DNA of 64,000 bases from Dermatobacter hominis (lineage in GTDB: Bacteria > Actinomycetota > Acidimicrobiia > Acidimicrobiales > Microtrichaceae). A model generated the notes under the pieces. The model ran no database searches, was not told the origin of the DNA, and saw only the letters and a program-made list of their open reading frames with translations. Of the stretch, positions 42,497-50,926 are shown piece after piece (position 1 is the stretch's first letter; each line of letters begins with the position of its first letter). Position numbers and translations under genes: made by a program. Location of the stretch: assembly GCF_020715685.1 (NCBI RefSeq), contig NZ_CP085840.1, positions 1,116,001-1,180,000 on the forward strand, in the 5' to 3' direction.

Positions 42497-43492
42497 GTGC
42501 GCGACCTGATCCGTTCCGGCCTGCAGATGCCGCTGTTCACCTATCCCGACGTGCCGCCCGAGGGCCTCTTCCCCCGGGTCATCGAGCAGGCCCAGGCGGC
42601 CGAGTCGGCCGGCTACGGGTCCGTGTGGGTCATGGACCACTTCTGGCAGCTGCCGATGCTCGGGCCGCCGGAGCTCGAGATGCTCGAGGGCTACACGACG
42701 CTCGGGGCGATCGCCCAGGCCACGTCCTCGGTGCGCGTCGGCACGCTCGTCACCGGCATCACGTACCGGAACCCGGCGCTGCTGGCCAAGGTCGTGTCGA
42801 CCCTCGACGTGATCTCGGGCGGGCGTGCGGTGTGCGGCGTCGGCACCGCCTGGTACCAGGAGGAGCACGACGGCCTCGGCTTCGACTTCCCGCCGCTGCG
42901 GACGCGCTTCGCGATGCTCGAGGAGGCCCTCGGCATCATCACCGCCATGTTCCGCGGCGAGCGCCCGACCGTCGACGGCGAGTTCTACCGGGTGGCCGAC
43001 GCCATCAACTCCCCGCTGCCGCTGCAGCAGGGCGGGCCGCCGGTCCTGATCGGCGGCCAGGGCGAGAAGCGCACGATCCCCCTCGCGGCGCGCTACGCCG
43101 ATGCGCTCAACCTCATCGCCGGCGGCGAGGAGCTCGAGCACAAGGTGCGCGTCACGACCGACGCGCTGGCCGAGGCGGGCCGCACCCGTGACGACCTGAA
43201 CATCACGTGGCTGTGCTCGCTCGTGATCGGCGACTCCGACGCCGACGCCCAGGCCCGCTTCGACGACCTGCTGGCCCAGCGCGGCATCGACCCGGGCGTG
43301 CTCGACGAGGCGACGCGGGCGATGCTCACCAGCCGGATCCTCGTCGGCGACGAGGACGCCGTGGTCGCGCTCCTGCGGCGCCGGCTCGACGCCGGCCTGG
43401 ACGGCGTGATCCACAACCTGCCCGCCGACGGCGGCGATCCCGAGGCCGTCCGGCGGGCGGGCCGCGTCGTGCAGGCCGCCCTCGCCGGCTGA
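42497..43492 (+). CDS. LLM-class F420-dependent oxidoreductase, Rv1855c-like
   Basis: 331 residues from GTG 42497, with AGAGAGGCGAGG upstream. VWVMDHFWQLPMLG, GTLVTGITYRNPALLAKVVST and LDVISGGRAVCGVGTAWYQEEH (read as ISGGRAVCGVGTAW and YQEEHDGLGFDFPP) match the mycobacterial Rv1855c-type family from memory; the reaction of that family is not established. PVLIGGQGEKRTIPLAARYAD is the flavin phosphate segment. A small palindromic region follows before the acyl-CoA ligase. Confidence 0.87.
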   Translation: MRDLIRSGLQMPLFTYPDVPPEGLFPRVIEQAQAAESAGYGSVWVMDHFWQLPMLGPPELEMLEGYTTLGAIAQATSSVRVGTLVTGITYRNPALLAKVVSTLDVISGGRAVCGVGTAWYQEEHDGLGFDFPPLRTRFAMLEEALGIITAMFRGERPTVDGEFYRVADAINSPLPLQQGGPPVLIGGQGEKRTIPLAARYADALNLIAGGEELEHKVRVTTDALAEAGRTRDDLNITWLCSLVIGDSDADAQARFDDLLAQRGIDPGVLDEATRAMLTSRILVGDEDAVVALLRRRLDAGLDGVIHNLPADGGDPEAVRRAGRVVQAALAG

Positions 43493-43541
43493 GCGGTCCG
43501 ACCCGGCCGCAGGCGGTCTCCGCGGTCCGGCAGCGGGCACC

Positions 43542-43557
43542 GCGGTCCGGGGACCGC
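43542..43557. terminator. Short hairpin between LLM gene and acyl-CoA ligase
   Basis: GCGGTCC (43542-43548) and GGACCGC (43551-43557) are complementary; a second GCGGTCCGG copy lies at 43522-43530. Could terminate the LLM transcript or act as an operator just 14 bases upstream of the next -10. Confidence 0.4.
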
Positions 43558-43570
43558 AGCGGGGTCCCGG

Positions 43571-43576
43571 TAGGGT
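43571..43576 (+). promoter_or_regulatory. -10 hexamer for the acyl-CoA ligase gene
   Basis: TAGGGT ends 6 bases before ATG 43583. Confidence 0.55.
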
Positions 43577-43582
43577 CGGACG

Positions 43583-45181
43583 ATGCTCTTGCACGAGGTG
43601 ATCGAGTTCGCGGCAGGCGCCGCCGGCGACGTCGACGCGCTGGTGTTCGGCGACCGGCGCTGGACCTTCGTGGAGCTCGAACGGGACGTCGCCAGGATGG
43701 GCACCACGCTCGCCCACGAGGTCGGGCGCGACGAGCGGATCGCCTGGTTCTCCGACAACCGACCCGAGCTGGTGATGGCGCTCTACGCAGTCCCCCGGGC
43801 CGGCGCCCTGCTCGTGCTCGGCAACATCCGCCACACCGCGGCCGAGCAGGCGGCGATGCTGAGGTCGAGCTCGGCCTCGGTGGTCGTCGGCTCCGCCGAG
43901 CAGCTGGCGCGGCTGGCCCCGCACGCCGACGAGCTCCACGCCGTCCGCCGCTGGTACTGCCTGGACGGCGTGGGCGCCGACGGTCCGAGCGCCCTCCCCG
44001 ACGGCACGCGCGACGCCGCCGAGCTGTTCGACCTCGACCCCGAGCCGCCCCGATCGGGCCTGGACGACGACACGCACGTGTGGCTGATCCACACGTCCGG
44101 GACGACCGGTCGCGCCAAGGGCGCGCTGCTCACCCACCGGTCCATCGTGGCCGCGTCGACCAACACCGCCCTGGCCCGGCCGATCACCGACGACGACGTG
44201 TACCTGTTCCCGTTCCCGCTGTTCCACGTGGCCGCGTACAACGTCGTCGTGCACCACCTGGGCCGGCGTCCGGTGGTCCTCCTCCCCCGCTTCGAGGCGG
44301 CCGACGTCGTCACGGCGATCCGTGACGAGCGGGTCACGACGGTGTCGCTGGCCCCCACGATGCTGGCCATGCTGCTCGACCACGTCGGCGATGACCTCTC
44401 GGACCTCGCGTCGCTGCGCCGCATCGGGTACGGGGCGTCGGCGATGCCGCTCGACCTGCTCCGACGGACGCTGTCCGACCTGCCCGAGGTCGGCCTCGCG
44501 CAGGGCTACGGCATGACCGAGCTCTCGGGCAACGCCGTCTTCCTCGGGCCCGACGAGCACCGGCGCGCCGCGGCCGACGAGCCGTGGCTGCTGTCAGCGG
44601 CGGGGCGGCCGGCGCCGCTGGTCCAGATCCGCATCGCCGACGACCGCGGCGACGACGTGGCCCCCGGCGAGCCGGGCGAGGTGCTCGTGCGCGGCGACCA
44701 GGTCTGCGCGGGCTACTGGGACGATCCGGGCGCCACCGTCGAGTCGCACCACGGCGCGTGGTTCCGGACCGGCGACATCGGTCGCGTCGATGAGGCGGGC
44801 TACCTCTACGTCGTCGACCGCAAGAAGGACATCATCATCTCGGGCGGCGAGAACGTGTCGTCCCGGGAGGTCGAGGACATCGTGTCCGAGCACCCCGAGG
44901 TCTCGGCCGTCGCCGTGGTCGGGCTCCCTGACGTCACCTGGGGCGAACGGGTCTGCGCCGTCGTGGTGTGGGACCGGTCAGACGGTGCCGCCGGCGACGT
45001 CGAGGGCCGCGCCCGGGCGCTCGTCGACTGGACCGACGGTCGGATGGCGGGCTTCAAGCGGCCCCGCGTCGTGGTCAGCGTGCCGGCGCTGCCGACCAAC
45101 GCATCCGGCAAGGTCGACAAGCGGGTGATCAGGGAGTACCTCGGCGCGGGCGACGTGCCCGACGCCACAGCGCCTGCGTAA
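43583..45181 (+). CDS. AMP-forming acyl-CoA synthetase
   Basis: 532 residues. IHTSGTTGRAKGALLTH is the P-loop motif, GYGMTELSG the adenine motif, WFRTGDIGRVDEAGYLYVVDRKKDIIISGGEN (read as RTGDIGRVDEAGYLYVVDR and KDIIISGGEN) the hinge motifs, and LPTNASGKVDKRV the catalytic-lysine motif. Medium/long-chain or aromatic acid activation is expected. It is not closely similar to the synthetase at 9115. Leaderless start. The HMG-CoA lyase lies convergently 221 bases away. Confidence 0.9.
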   Translation: MLLHEVIEFAAGAAGDVDALVFGDRRWTFVELERDVARMGTTLAHEVGRDERIAWFSDNRPELVMALYAVPRAGALLVLGNIRHTAAEQAAMLRSSSASVVVGSAEQLARLAPHADELHAVRRWYCLDGVGADGPSALPDGTRDAAELFDLDPEPPRSGLDDDTHVWLIHTSGTTGRAKGALLTHRSIVAASTNTALARPITDDDVYLFPFPLFHVAAYNVVVHHLGRRPVVLLPRFEAADVVTAIRDERVTTVSLAPTMLAMLLDHVGDDLSDLASLRRIGYGASAMPLDLLRRTLSDLPEVGLAQGYGMTELSGNAVFLGPDEHRRAAADEPWLLSAAGRPAPLVQIRIADDRGDDVAPGEPGEVLVRGDQVCAGYWDDPGATVESHHGAWFRTGDIGRVDEAGYLYVVDRKKDIIISGGENVSSREVEDIVSEHPEVSAVAVVGLPDVTWGERVCAVVVWDRSDGAAGDVEGRARALVDWTDGRMAGFKRPRVVVSVPALPTNASGKVDKRVIREYLGAGDVPDATAPA

Positions 45182-45263
45182 CACTTACGTAGCGGTTACC
45201 GATGCCGCCGATCCGGTGGCCCTGCACCCTTGGGCACCGGTCGGATGCTGGGGCGCCGACCAT

Positions 45264-45311
45264 GGTGTCGGTGCCCGTGCCGTCGGGAGGGATGGTGCGG
45301 ACACCGACACC
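45264..45311. repeat. 10-bp inverted repeat in the 45182-45402 gap
   Basis: GGTGTCGGTG (45264-45273) and CACCGACACC (45302-45311) are perfect complements around 28 bases. The region lies between convergent genes and holds no convincing gene; a long-loop terminator or protein site are the options. Confidence 0.4.
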
Positions 45312-45402
45312 GACCCCCCGCCGGTCGGTCACCGGGGCACCGCTTGCTCACCCGTGCGGCGCCGCCTCGCGCCCGAGATCCTGCGCCCTGCTCCAGGCGG
45401 GT

Positions 45403-46365
45403 TCAGGCGGCCGGTTCGGTCGTCCGCGGGAAGACGCCGGCGCGGGCCAGCGCACCCGGCGTGGACCGACCGAGCAGCTCGTCGGACTGCATCCACCCCA
45501 CCGCGTCCACGAGCGCCTGCAGGTCGATCCCGGTCTCGTAGCCCATCCGGTCGAGGAGGTAGGCGACGTCCTCGGTCGGGACGTTGCCGGTCGCGCCGGG
45601 AGCGAACGGGCAGCCGCCGATGCCGCCGAGCGAGGCGTCGACCACGTCGACGCCCTCCTCGACCGCCACCGCCACGTTGGCCAGGCCGGTGTTGCGGGTG
45701 TTGTGAAAGTGCACTCGGAGGCGCTGGTCGGTCCCCGCCGCGGCGATGGCGTCGCGGGCGACGGCAAGCCGGGTCCGCACGTCGGTCGGCACCGCGACGC
45801 CGATCGAGTCGGCCAGGGCGATCTCCTCGCCGCCGACGGCCACGCACCGGGCGACGACGTCGGCCAGCCGTTCGACGGCCACCTCGCCCTCGTAGGGGCA
45901 GCCGAAGCTGGCGGCCAGCGTCACGCTGGCGGGGACGCCGGCGTCGGCGGCCGCCGCGGCGATGTCGGCCCAGACCTCGATCCCCTGCTCGGTCGTCGTG
46001 CCCTGGTTCCGCTCGCTGAACGTGTCGCTCACGACCACGACGGCGTTGACCTCGTCGCAGCCCGCCTCGAGCGCCCGGTCGAGGCCCTGCCGGTTCAGCA
46101 CCAGCCCGATGAACGACGCGGTGCGCAGCGAGTCGTCCGCGGGCACCTCGGCGCGCCGCGCGGCGAGGCCGGCCATGACCTCGGCGGCGTCGGCCATCTG
46201 CGGCACCCGCTTGGGGTTCACGAACGACGTGGTCTCGATCCGGCGGATCCCCGCACCGACGATGCGCTCGATGAGGCCGAGCTTGGCCTCGGTCGGCACG
46301 ATCAGGCCGTCGCTCTGCAGGCCGTCGCGGGGCGCGACGTCGACGATGGTCACGGGGTGGGCCAT
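45403..46365 (-). CDS. Hydroxymethylglutaryl-CoA lyase
   Basis: 320 residues. VAPRDGLQ holds the catalytic Arg-Asp of the DRE-TIM lyases; ETTSFVNPKRVPQM, VHFHNTRNTG (metal-binding His pair) and the flexible-loop Cys in GGIGGCPFAPGATGN are the HMG-CoA lyase signatures. It splits HMG-CoA into acetyl-CoA and acetoacetate, the last step of leucine breakdown and of some terpenoid-acid routes. A -10 hexamer 6 bases upstream gives a leaderless start. The LLM gene upstream ends 115 bases away. Confidence 0.93.
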   Translation of the reverse strand: MAHPVTIVDVAPRDGLQSDGLIVPTEAKLGLIERIVGAGIRRIETTSFVNPKRVPQMADAAEVMAGLAARRAEVPADDSLRTASFIGLVLNRQGLDRALEAGCDEVNAVVVVSDTFSERNQGTTTEQGIEVWADIAAAAADAGVPASVTLAASFGCPYEGEVAVERLADVVARCVAVGGEEIALADSIGVAVPTDVRTRLAVARDAIAAAGTDQRLRVHFHNTRNTGLANVAVAVEEGVDVVDASLGGIGGCPFAPGATGNVPTEDVAYLLDRMGYETGIDLQALVDAVGWMQSDELLGRSTPGALARAGVFPRTTEPAA

Positions 46366-46371
46366 GCGCCC

Positions 46372-46377
46372 AGACTA
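46372..46377 (-). promoter_or_regulatory. -10 hexamer for the HMG-CoA lyase gene
   Basis: TAGTCT on the minus strand ends 6 bases before ATG 46365. Confidence 0.6.
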
Positions 46378-46480
46378 CGACGCCGAGCCCGCAGCACCCC
46401 TTTGGCGGCGCCATCCGTCGTCTGCGGACAGATCCCGCCGCCAGAGCGGGGTCAGACCGGAGCAGGCAGGCCCGAGCAGG

Positions 46481-47479
46481 TCAGGCCGGCGCGAGGTCGC
46501 GGATCGCCTGCCGCTGGTCGAGGCCGAACGGCAGGATGGCGATCGCCGGCGTGGTGACGCCGTTCTCGACGTAGCGGCCGACGTGCTCCCGGCACTCCTC
46601 GGGGCTGCCCCACACGATGAGCTCGTCGACGAGCGAGTCCGGGATCGCAGCCAGCGCGGCCGGCCGGTCGCCCTCCCCCCACAGCCGCCACATCTCGGCC
46701 AGCTGCTCGCCCCGGCCCATCCACTCGTGGAACGCGGCGTACACGGGCACCGTGAGGTAGGCGGCGATCGCGAACCGGCCCATCTTCATGACCAGGTCAC
46801 GGTCGGTCGTCGGCGCCACGAAGATGCGGGCCACGACCTCCTTGGGGCCGCCACCGGCGGCGGACGACGCCTCCTGGACGATCGGGGCGACGGTCCGGAC
46901 GTCGTCGGCCGAGAGCCAGTTGATGATGGCGCCGTCGCCCTCGCGGCCCGCCAGTCGCAGCATGCCCTCGCGCAGCGCGGCGATGAGGATCGGCGGCTCG
47001 ACCTCGGGCCGGATCCCCAGCCGGAAGCCCTTCACCTCCGACGCGCCGAACGTGCCCGACACCTTCTCGCCCGACATCGCCTCCCGGAGGAAGCGGACCA
47101 TGTCGCGGACCTGGCGGTAGGGCTCCTCGAACGGGATGCCGTTCCACCGCTCGACGATCACGTTCGACGAGGTGCCGATGCCGAAGGCGAACCGGCCGGG
47201 GGCGGCGTCGGCGAGCGAGGCGACGCTCTGCGCGAGGCACGCCGGGCCCCGGGTGTAGGCCGGCACGATCGCGCTGCCCAACCGGAGCGACGGCGCCCAG
47301 GCCGAGGCCAGCGCCAGCGGCGTGAACGCGTCCGCCCCCATCGCCTCGGCGGACCACACGTCGGTGTAGCCGAGGTCCTCGAGCTCGACGAACCAGTCCC
47401 GCTGCTCGTGGAGCGGCACGCCGTCGAACGGGACGGTCATGCCCCAGCGGGGACCTTCGGGAGGGGTGTGGTCGGCCAT
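46481..47479 (-). CDS. LLM-class F420-dependent oxidoreductase
   Basis: 332 residues. GMTVPFDGVPLHEQRDWF, DVWSAEAMGADAFTPLA, LGSAIVPAYTRGPACLAQS and FAFGIGTSSNVIVERWNGIPF (F-GIGTSSNVIVERWNG) are the F420/FMN-binding signatures; ILPFGLDQRQ ends the barrel. The SSNVIVERWNG motif, where the Asn-Val-Ile-Val-Glu group lines the cofactor pocket, is typical of a subgroup found next to acyl-CoA genes. Leaderless start. Confidence 0.85.
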   Translation of the reverse strand: MADHTPPEGPRWGMTVPFDGVPLHEQRDWFVELEDLGYTDVWSAEAMGADAFTPLALASAWAPSLRLGSAIVPAYTRGPACLAQSVASLADAAPGRFAFGIGTSSNVIVERWNGIPFEEPYRQVRDMVRFLREAMSGEKVSGTFGASEVKGFRLGIRPEVEPPILIAALREGMLRLAGREGDGAIINWLSADDVRTVAPIVQEASSAAGGGPKEVVARIFVAPTTDRDLVMKMGRFAIAAYLTVPVYAAFHEWMGRGEQLAEMWRLWGEGDRPAALAAIPDSLVDELIVWGSPEECREHVGRYVENGVTTPAIAILPFGLDQRQAIRDLAPA

Positions 47480-47487
47480 GGCCGCGG

Positions 47488-47493
47488 AGCCTA
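47488..47493 (-). promoter_or_regulatory. -10 hexamer for the LLM gene at 47479
   Basis: TAGGCT on the minus strand ends 8 bases before ATG 47479. Confidence 0.55.
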
Positions 47494-47573
47494 TTGCCGG
47501 CGGCCCGGGGCTGCGCCGGAGCGCGCCCGCGCCGCGACCGTGACCCGTTCGCGCCGCCGACGGCCCGGCCCGA

Positions 47574-50015
47574 TCAGGGCCGGCGGAGGCGCGCCGCCAA
47601 CCCGGCGAGCACGGAGCGGGCCGCCGAGGTCCAGCGACCGTCGAGCGCCTTCAGCAGGACGTCCGCCTGGGCGAAGTCGAGGATCCCGCCGCCCATCAGG
47701 ACCAGCATGCGGACCGGCCCCTCCTTGAGCGACGACCGCACCATCTCGATGGTCGCGTCGTCGGGGTCGGGGAACTCCTGCGCCGCCCGCTTGGCGCCTT
47801 CGCGCACGACGACCGACGACAGCAGGCGGCCCACGACCGTCGACTCCAGGTCCTCGAGGGTCGAGTTCCGGTCGAACGGCCGGACCGCCTTGGGCGTCGG
47901 GACCGGCCGGCCCAGCAGCGCGGCGAACTCCTCGTCGGTCGCGACGAGGTCCACCGGCGCGGGGACCGGGGTGACGACGTCGTCGGAGGCGACCTCGATC
48001 GGGACCACCTGCACCGGGTCGACCGAGGAGCGGGCCACGACGACCTCGAACCGCCCGGCCTCGACGAGCCAGTCGTGGGCGGCGACGTCCCAGACCGCGA
48101 AGGAACGGCGGTCGAGCGGGACCTCGACCGTCGCCCGCTCCCCCGGCCCGAGGTGGACCTTGGCGAAGCCCTGCAGCTCCTGGTGGGGTCGGTGCACCGC
48201 GGACTCCGGGTCGCGGACGTAGACCTGCACGACGTCGGAGCCGGCCCGGTCGCCCGTGTTGGTCACCGTGACGCGGGCCGTGCGGTCGGTCCCGTCGCCG
48301 GTCACCTCGACGTCGGTCCACTCGAAGGTCGTGTACGACAGTCCGGCGCCGAAGGCGAACCGCGCCGGCACCCCCGCCGTGTCGTGGAAGCGGTAACCGA
48401 CGTGCGGGCCCTCCCGGTACTCGACCTGGCGCGGCTGGCCCGGGAAGTTGCGGTCGGCGGGCAGCTGGGCGACGTGCACGGGGATGCTCTCGGCCAGCCG
48501 CCCGCCCGGCTCGGCGTCGCCGAACAGCACGTCGGTCGCGCCGCCGGCCCCGGCCTGGCCGCCGAGCCAGCACTCGAGCACGGCCTCGACGCGCTCGGCC
48601 CACGGCAGGTGCACCACGCCGCCGTTGCTCAGCACGACCACGACGGGCGTCGACGTCGCGGCGAGCGCCTCGATGAGCCGGACGTGGTCGTCGGGGAGGT
48701 CGAGCGTCGTCCGGTCGAAGCCCTCGGACTCCCACGCGGCGGGCAGGCCCGCGAAGACCACCGCCACGTCCGCGGCCCGGGCCGTCGCCAGCGCCTCGGC
48801 GAACTGCCGGGGCGTCGAGCGGCCGGTGCGGGCGTCGTAGCCCTCGGCGAACGTGACGGTCCCGGCGCCGCCGACGCGCTCGCGGATCGTGTCGAGGGCC
48901 CGGTCGAGCCGGGTCGGGTTGACCTGCGAGCTGCCGGCGCCCTGGTGGCGGGGGTGGGTGGCGAAGCCGCCGATCACGGCGATCGTCCCCTCGGCGGCGA
49001 GGGGCAGGACGCCGTCGTTGACCAGCAGCACCGACCCCTCCGCCGCGGCGCGCCGGGCCAGCGCGTGGTGCTGCTCGTGCTGCGGGTCGGGACGGGCGCC
49101 GTCCAGGCGGCCGCGCTGCAGGAGCTCGACCACCCGCGTGGCGCAGCGGTCGACGTCGGCCTCGAGCAGCGAGCCGTCGGCGACCGCGGCCAGCACCTCG
49201 CCGTCGAACGCGCCCTCGCTGCCGGGCATCTCGAGGTCGAGACCCGCCCGCACCCCGGCGACCCGGTCGTTGGTCGCGCCCCAGTCCGACATCACCAGGC
49301 CGCCGAAGCCCCACTCGTCGCGCAGGATCGTCGTCAGCAGCTCGGTGTGGTCCGATGCGTAGGTCCCGTTCACCCGGTTGTAGGAGCACATAACGGTCCA
49401 CGGGTCGGACTCGGTCACCACGATCTCGAAGCCGCGCAGGTAGAGCTCGCGCAGCGTCCGCTCGTCGACGACCGCGTCGACCACCAGGCGGTGCGACTCC
49501 TGGTTGTTGACCGCGTAGTGCTTCACGCTGGCCCCGACGCCCCGGGCCTGGATGCCACGCACCATCGCCGCGGCGAGGCGACCGCCGAGCAGCGGGTCCT
49601 CGGACAGGTACTCGAAGCTGCGGCCGCCGGCCGGGTGGCGCTTCAGGTTCAGGCCGGGCCCGAGCACGACCGACACGCCCAGCGCCCTGGCCTCGTCGCC
49701 GATCGCCGCACCGACCTCCTCGAGCAGCTCGACGTCCCACGTCGAGCCGAGCGCCGCCGCAGTCGGGAAGCACGTGGCCGGCTGCGCCGGCGCCAGGCCG
49801 AGGTGGTCGGCCGCGGTCACCTGGCAGCGCAGGCCGTGCGGACCGTCGGCCACCACGATCCCGTCGATGCCACCCGATCCGCCGGGGCCGGCCGGCACCG
49901 GCTCGAGCGCCCAGAACCCCCGCCCCGACAGGAGGCGCACCTTCGTGGGGAGGTCGAGGGCGGCCACGACCGCCTCGGCGCTCGGGGACGGGGCGGCGGT
50001 CGCGTCGGTGCTCAC
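47574..50015 (-). CDS. Glycoside hydrolase family 3 (beta-glucosidase type)
   Basis: 813 residues, no signal peptide, so probably cytoplasmic. IVVADGPHGLRCQ is the N-domain substrate loop, VLGPGLNLKRHPAGGRSFEYLSEDP (read as GPGLNLKRHPAGGRSFEY and LSEDP), SVKHYAVNNQE the KH motif, and the nucleophile Asp is in GLVMSDWGAT. The second domain (VAVVFAGLPAAWESEGFDR..) and the C-terminal fibronectin-III-like domain (FEWTDVEVTGDG.., LQGFAKVHLGPGE) follow. An extra ~110-residue C-terminal part ending in LAGLAARLRRP is unusual. It would hydrolyse oligosaccharides made by enzymes such as the secreted GH5. Confidence 0.9.
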   Translation of the reverse strand: MSTDATAAPSPSAEAVVAALDLPTKVRLLSGRGFWALEPVPAGPGGSGGIDGIVVADGPHGLRCQVTAADHLGLAPAQPATCFPTAAALGSTWDVELLEEVGAAIGDEARALGVSVVLGPGLNLKRHPAGGRSFEYLSEDPLLGGRLAAAMVRGIQARGVGASVKHYAVNNQESHRLVVDAVVDERTLRELYLRGFEIVVTESDPWTVMCSYNRVNGTYASDHTELLTTILRDEWGFGGLVMSDWGATNDRVAGVRAGLDLEMPGSEGAFDGEVLAAVADGSLLEADVDRCATRVVELLQRGRLDGARPDPQHEQHHALARRAAAEGSVLLVNDGVLPLAAEGTIAVIGGFATHPRHQGAGSSQVNPTRLDRALDTIRERVGGAGTVTFAEGYDARTGRSTPRQFAEALATARAADVAVVFAGLPAAWESEGFDRTTLDLPDDHVRLIEALAATSTPVVVVLSNGGVVHLPWAERVEAVLECWLGGQAGAGGATDVLFGDAEPGGRLAESIPVHVAQLPADRNFPGQPRQVEYREGPHVGYRFHDTAGVPARFAFGAGLSYTTFEWTDVEVTGDGTDRTARVTVTNTGDRAGSDVVQVYVRDPESAVHRPHQELQGFAKVHLGPGERATVEVPLDRRSFAVWDVAAHDWLVEAGRFEVVVARSSVDPVQVVPIEVASDDVVTPVPAPVDLVATDEEFAALLGRPVPTPKAVRPFDRNSTLEDLESTVVGRLLSSVVVREGAKRAAQEFPDPDDATIEMVRSSLKEGPVRMLVLMGGGILDFAQADVLLKALDGRWTSAARSVLAGLAARLRRP

Positions 50016-50022
50016 GCCCCGG

Positions 50023-50028
50023 ACGCTA
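50023..50028 (-). promoter_or_regulatory. -10 hexamer for the GH3 gene
   Basis: TAGCGT on the minus strand ends 7 bases before GTG 50015. Confidence 0.55.
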
Positions 50029-50045
50029 CCGAAGCGGCTCGACGG

Positions 50046-50846
50046 TCAGTCCAGGCGGTGGTTGCGGACGAGCGTCGACTGGCTGGCCGTGGCGAGCAGC
50101 GTGCCGGCCTGGTTCCAGAGGTGGACCGAGCCGTGGCCGAACCCGTTGTGCAGGCCGTCGACGCGGATGTCGATCAGCACCCACTCGCTCGGCTCCAGGC
50201 GCACCACGCGCAGCGTGTTGTCGAGGCTGTTGATCGGGAACCAGGCCCCGAGCGCCTGGGAGATGCCGAACGGGACGTAGTCGCCGAGGATCGACAGCGC
50301 GGCGGCCGACATCTCGACGTCGGGGACCCGGACCCACAGCGCCGAGCGGCCGTCGGGCACCGGGTGGCCGTCGAGGTCCTCCCACCCCCGGCCGACCGCG
50401 ATCCGCACGTCGAGCCGGGTCATGATCGAGCGCTCGAGCCCGAAGCGCGGCGCCCGCACGCGGCACTCCTCGGGCGGGGCGACCTCGGGCATCACGGCCC
50501 ACTGGCCCTCGACCGGCAGGTCGCGCTCCCCCAGCGCCGCGTTGACGGTGAGGATCTCGCGGTCGCCGACGTGGCCGACGGCGCGGGCCTGGGCGGTGTT
50601 GCGCCCGCTGACGGCCACCGTGACGTCGAGGTCCATGATCTCGCCGGTCGTCGCGAAGCTCAGGTACTGCGCCGTGGCCCACACGAGCGGCCGCTCGCAC
50701 ACCGCCTCCATCGCCGCCACCGCGGCGCCGAGCCCGCACCCGCCGAAGAGGAAGTTGCCCCCGGTGATGATGCCGTCGGTGACCGGCAGCAGCCACCGCC
50801 CGGGGTTGTGGGTCGGCTCCAGGCCCAGGAACTCGGCGGCGTCCAT
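50046..50846 (-). CDS. Acyl-CoA thioesterase (TesB-like double hotdog)
   Basis: 266 residues. GGNFLFGGCGLGAAVAAMEAV and PLVWATAQYLSFATTGEIMDLDV are the first hotdog; IDIRVDGLHNGFGHGSVHLWNQAGTLLATASQ (read as VDGLHNGFGHGSVHLWN and GTLLATASQ) the second, whose GxxxLWxxxGTLLA pattern is typical. Releases free acid from acyl-CoA; chain specificity unknown. Leaderless. Divergent from the glutamate decarboxylase with 80 bases between starts. Confidence 0.82.
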   Translation of the reverse strand: MDAAEFLGLEPTHNPGRWLLPVTDGIITGGNFLFGGCGLGAAVAAMEAVCERPLVWATAQYLSFATTGEIMDLDVTVAVSGRNTAQARAVGHVGDREILTVNAALGERDLPVEGQWAVMPEVAPPEECRVRAPRFGLERSIMTRLDVRIAVGRGWEDLDGHPVPDGRSALWVRVPDVEMSAAALSILGDYVPFGISQALGAWFPINSLDNTLRVVRLEPSEWVLIDIRVDGLHNGFGHGSVHLWNQAGTLLATASQSTLVRNHRLD

Positions 50847-50854
50847 CGGGGCGC

Positions 50855-50860
50855 AGGCTA
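50855..50860 (-). promoter_or_regulatory. -10 hexamer for the thioesterase gene
   Basis: TAGCCT on the minus strand ends 8 bases before ATG 50846. Confidence 0.55.
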
Positions 50861-50913
50861 CCGGCGCGCCGGCGCGGCCCCGGCGGGTGACGGCGCCCTC
50901 GCCCGGTCGCGGG

Positions 50914-50919
50914 CATGCT
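50914..50919 (+). promoter_or_regulatory. Variant -10 (CATGCT) for the glutamate decarboxylase gene
   Basis: CATGCT ends 7 bases before ATG 50927. Confidence 0.4.
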
Positions 50920-50926
50920 GTAGCCC

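Noticed and set aside
45182-45402. A possible small gene in the gap after the acyl-CoA ligase
   Set aside because: The open frames there have no ribosome-binding site or -10 and read into antisense of the HMG-CoA lyase. Only a 10-bp inverted repeat is supported.
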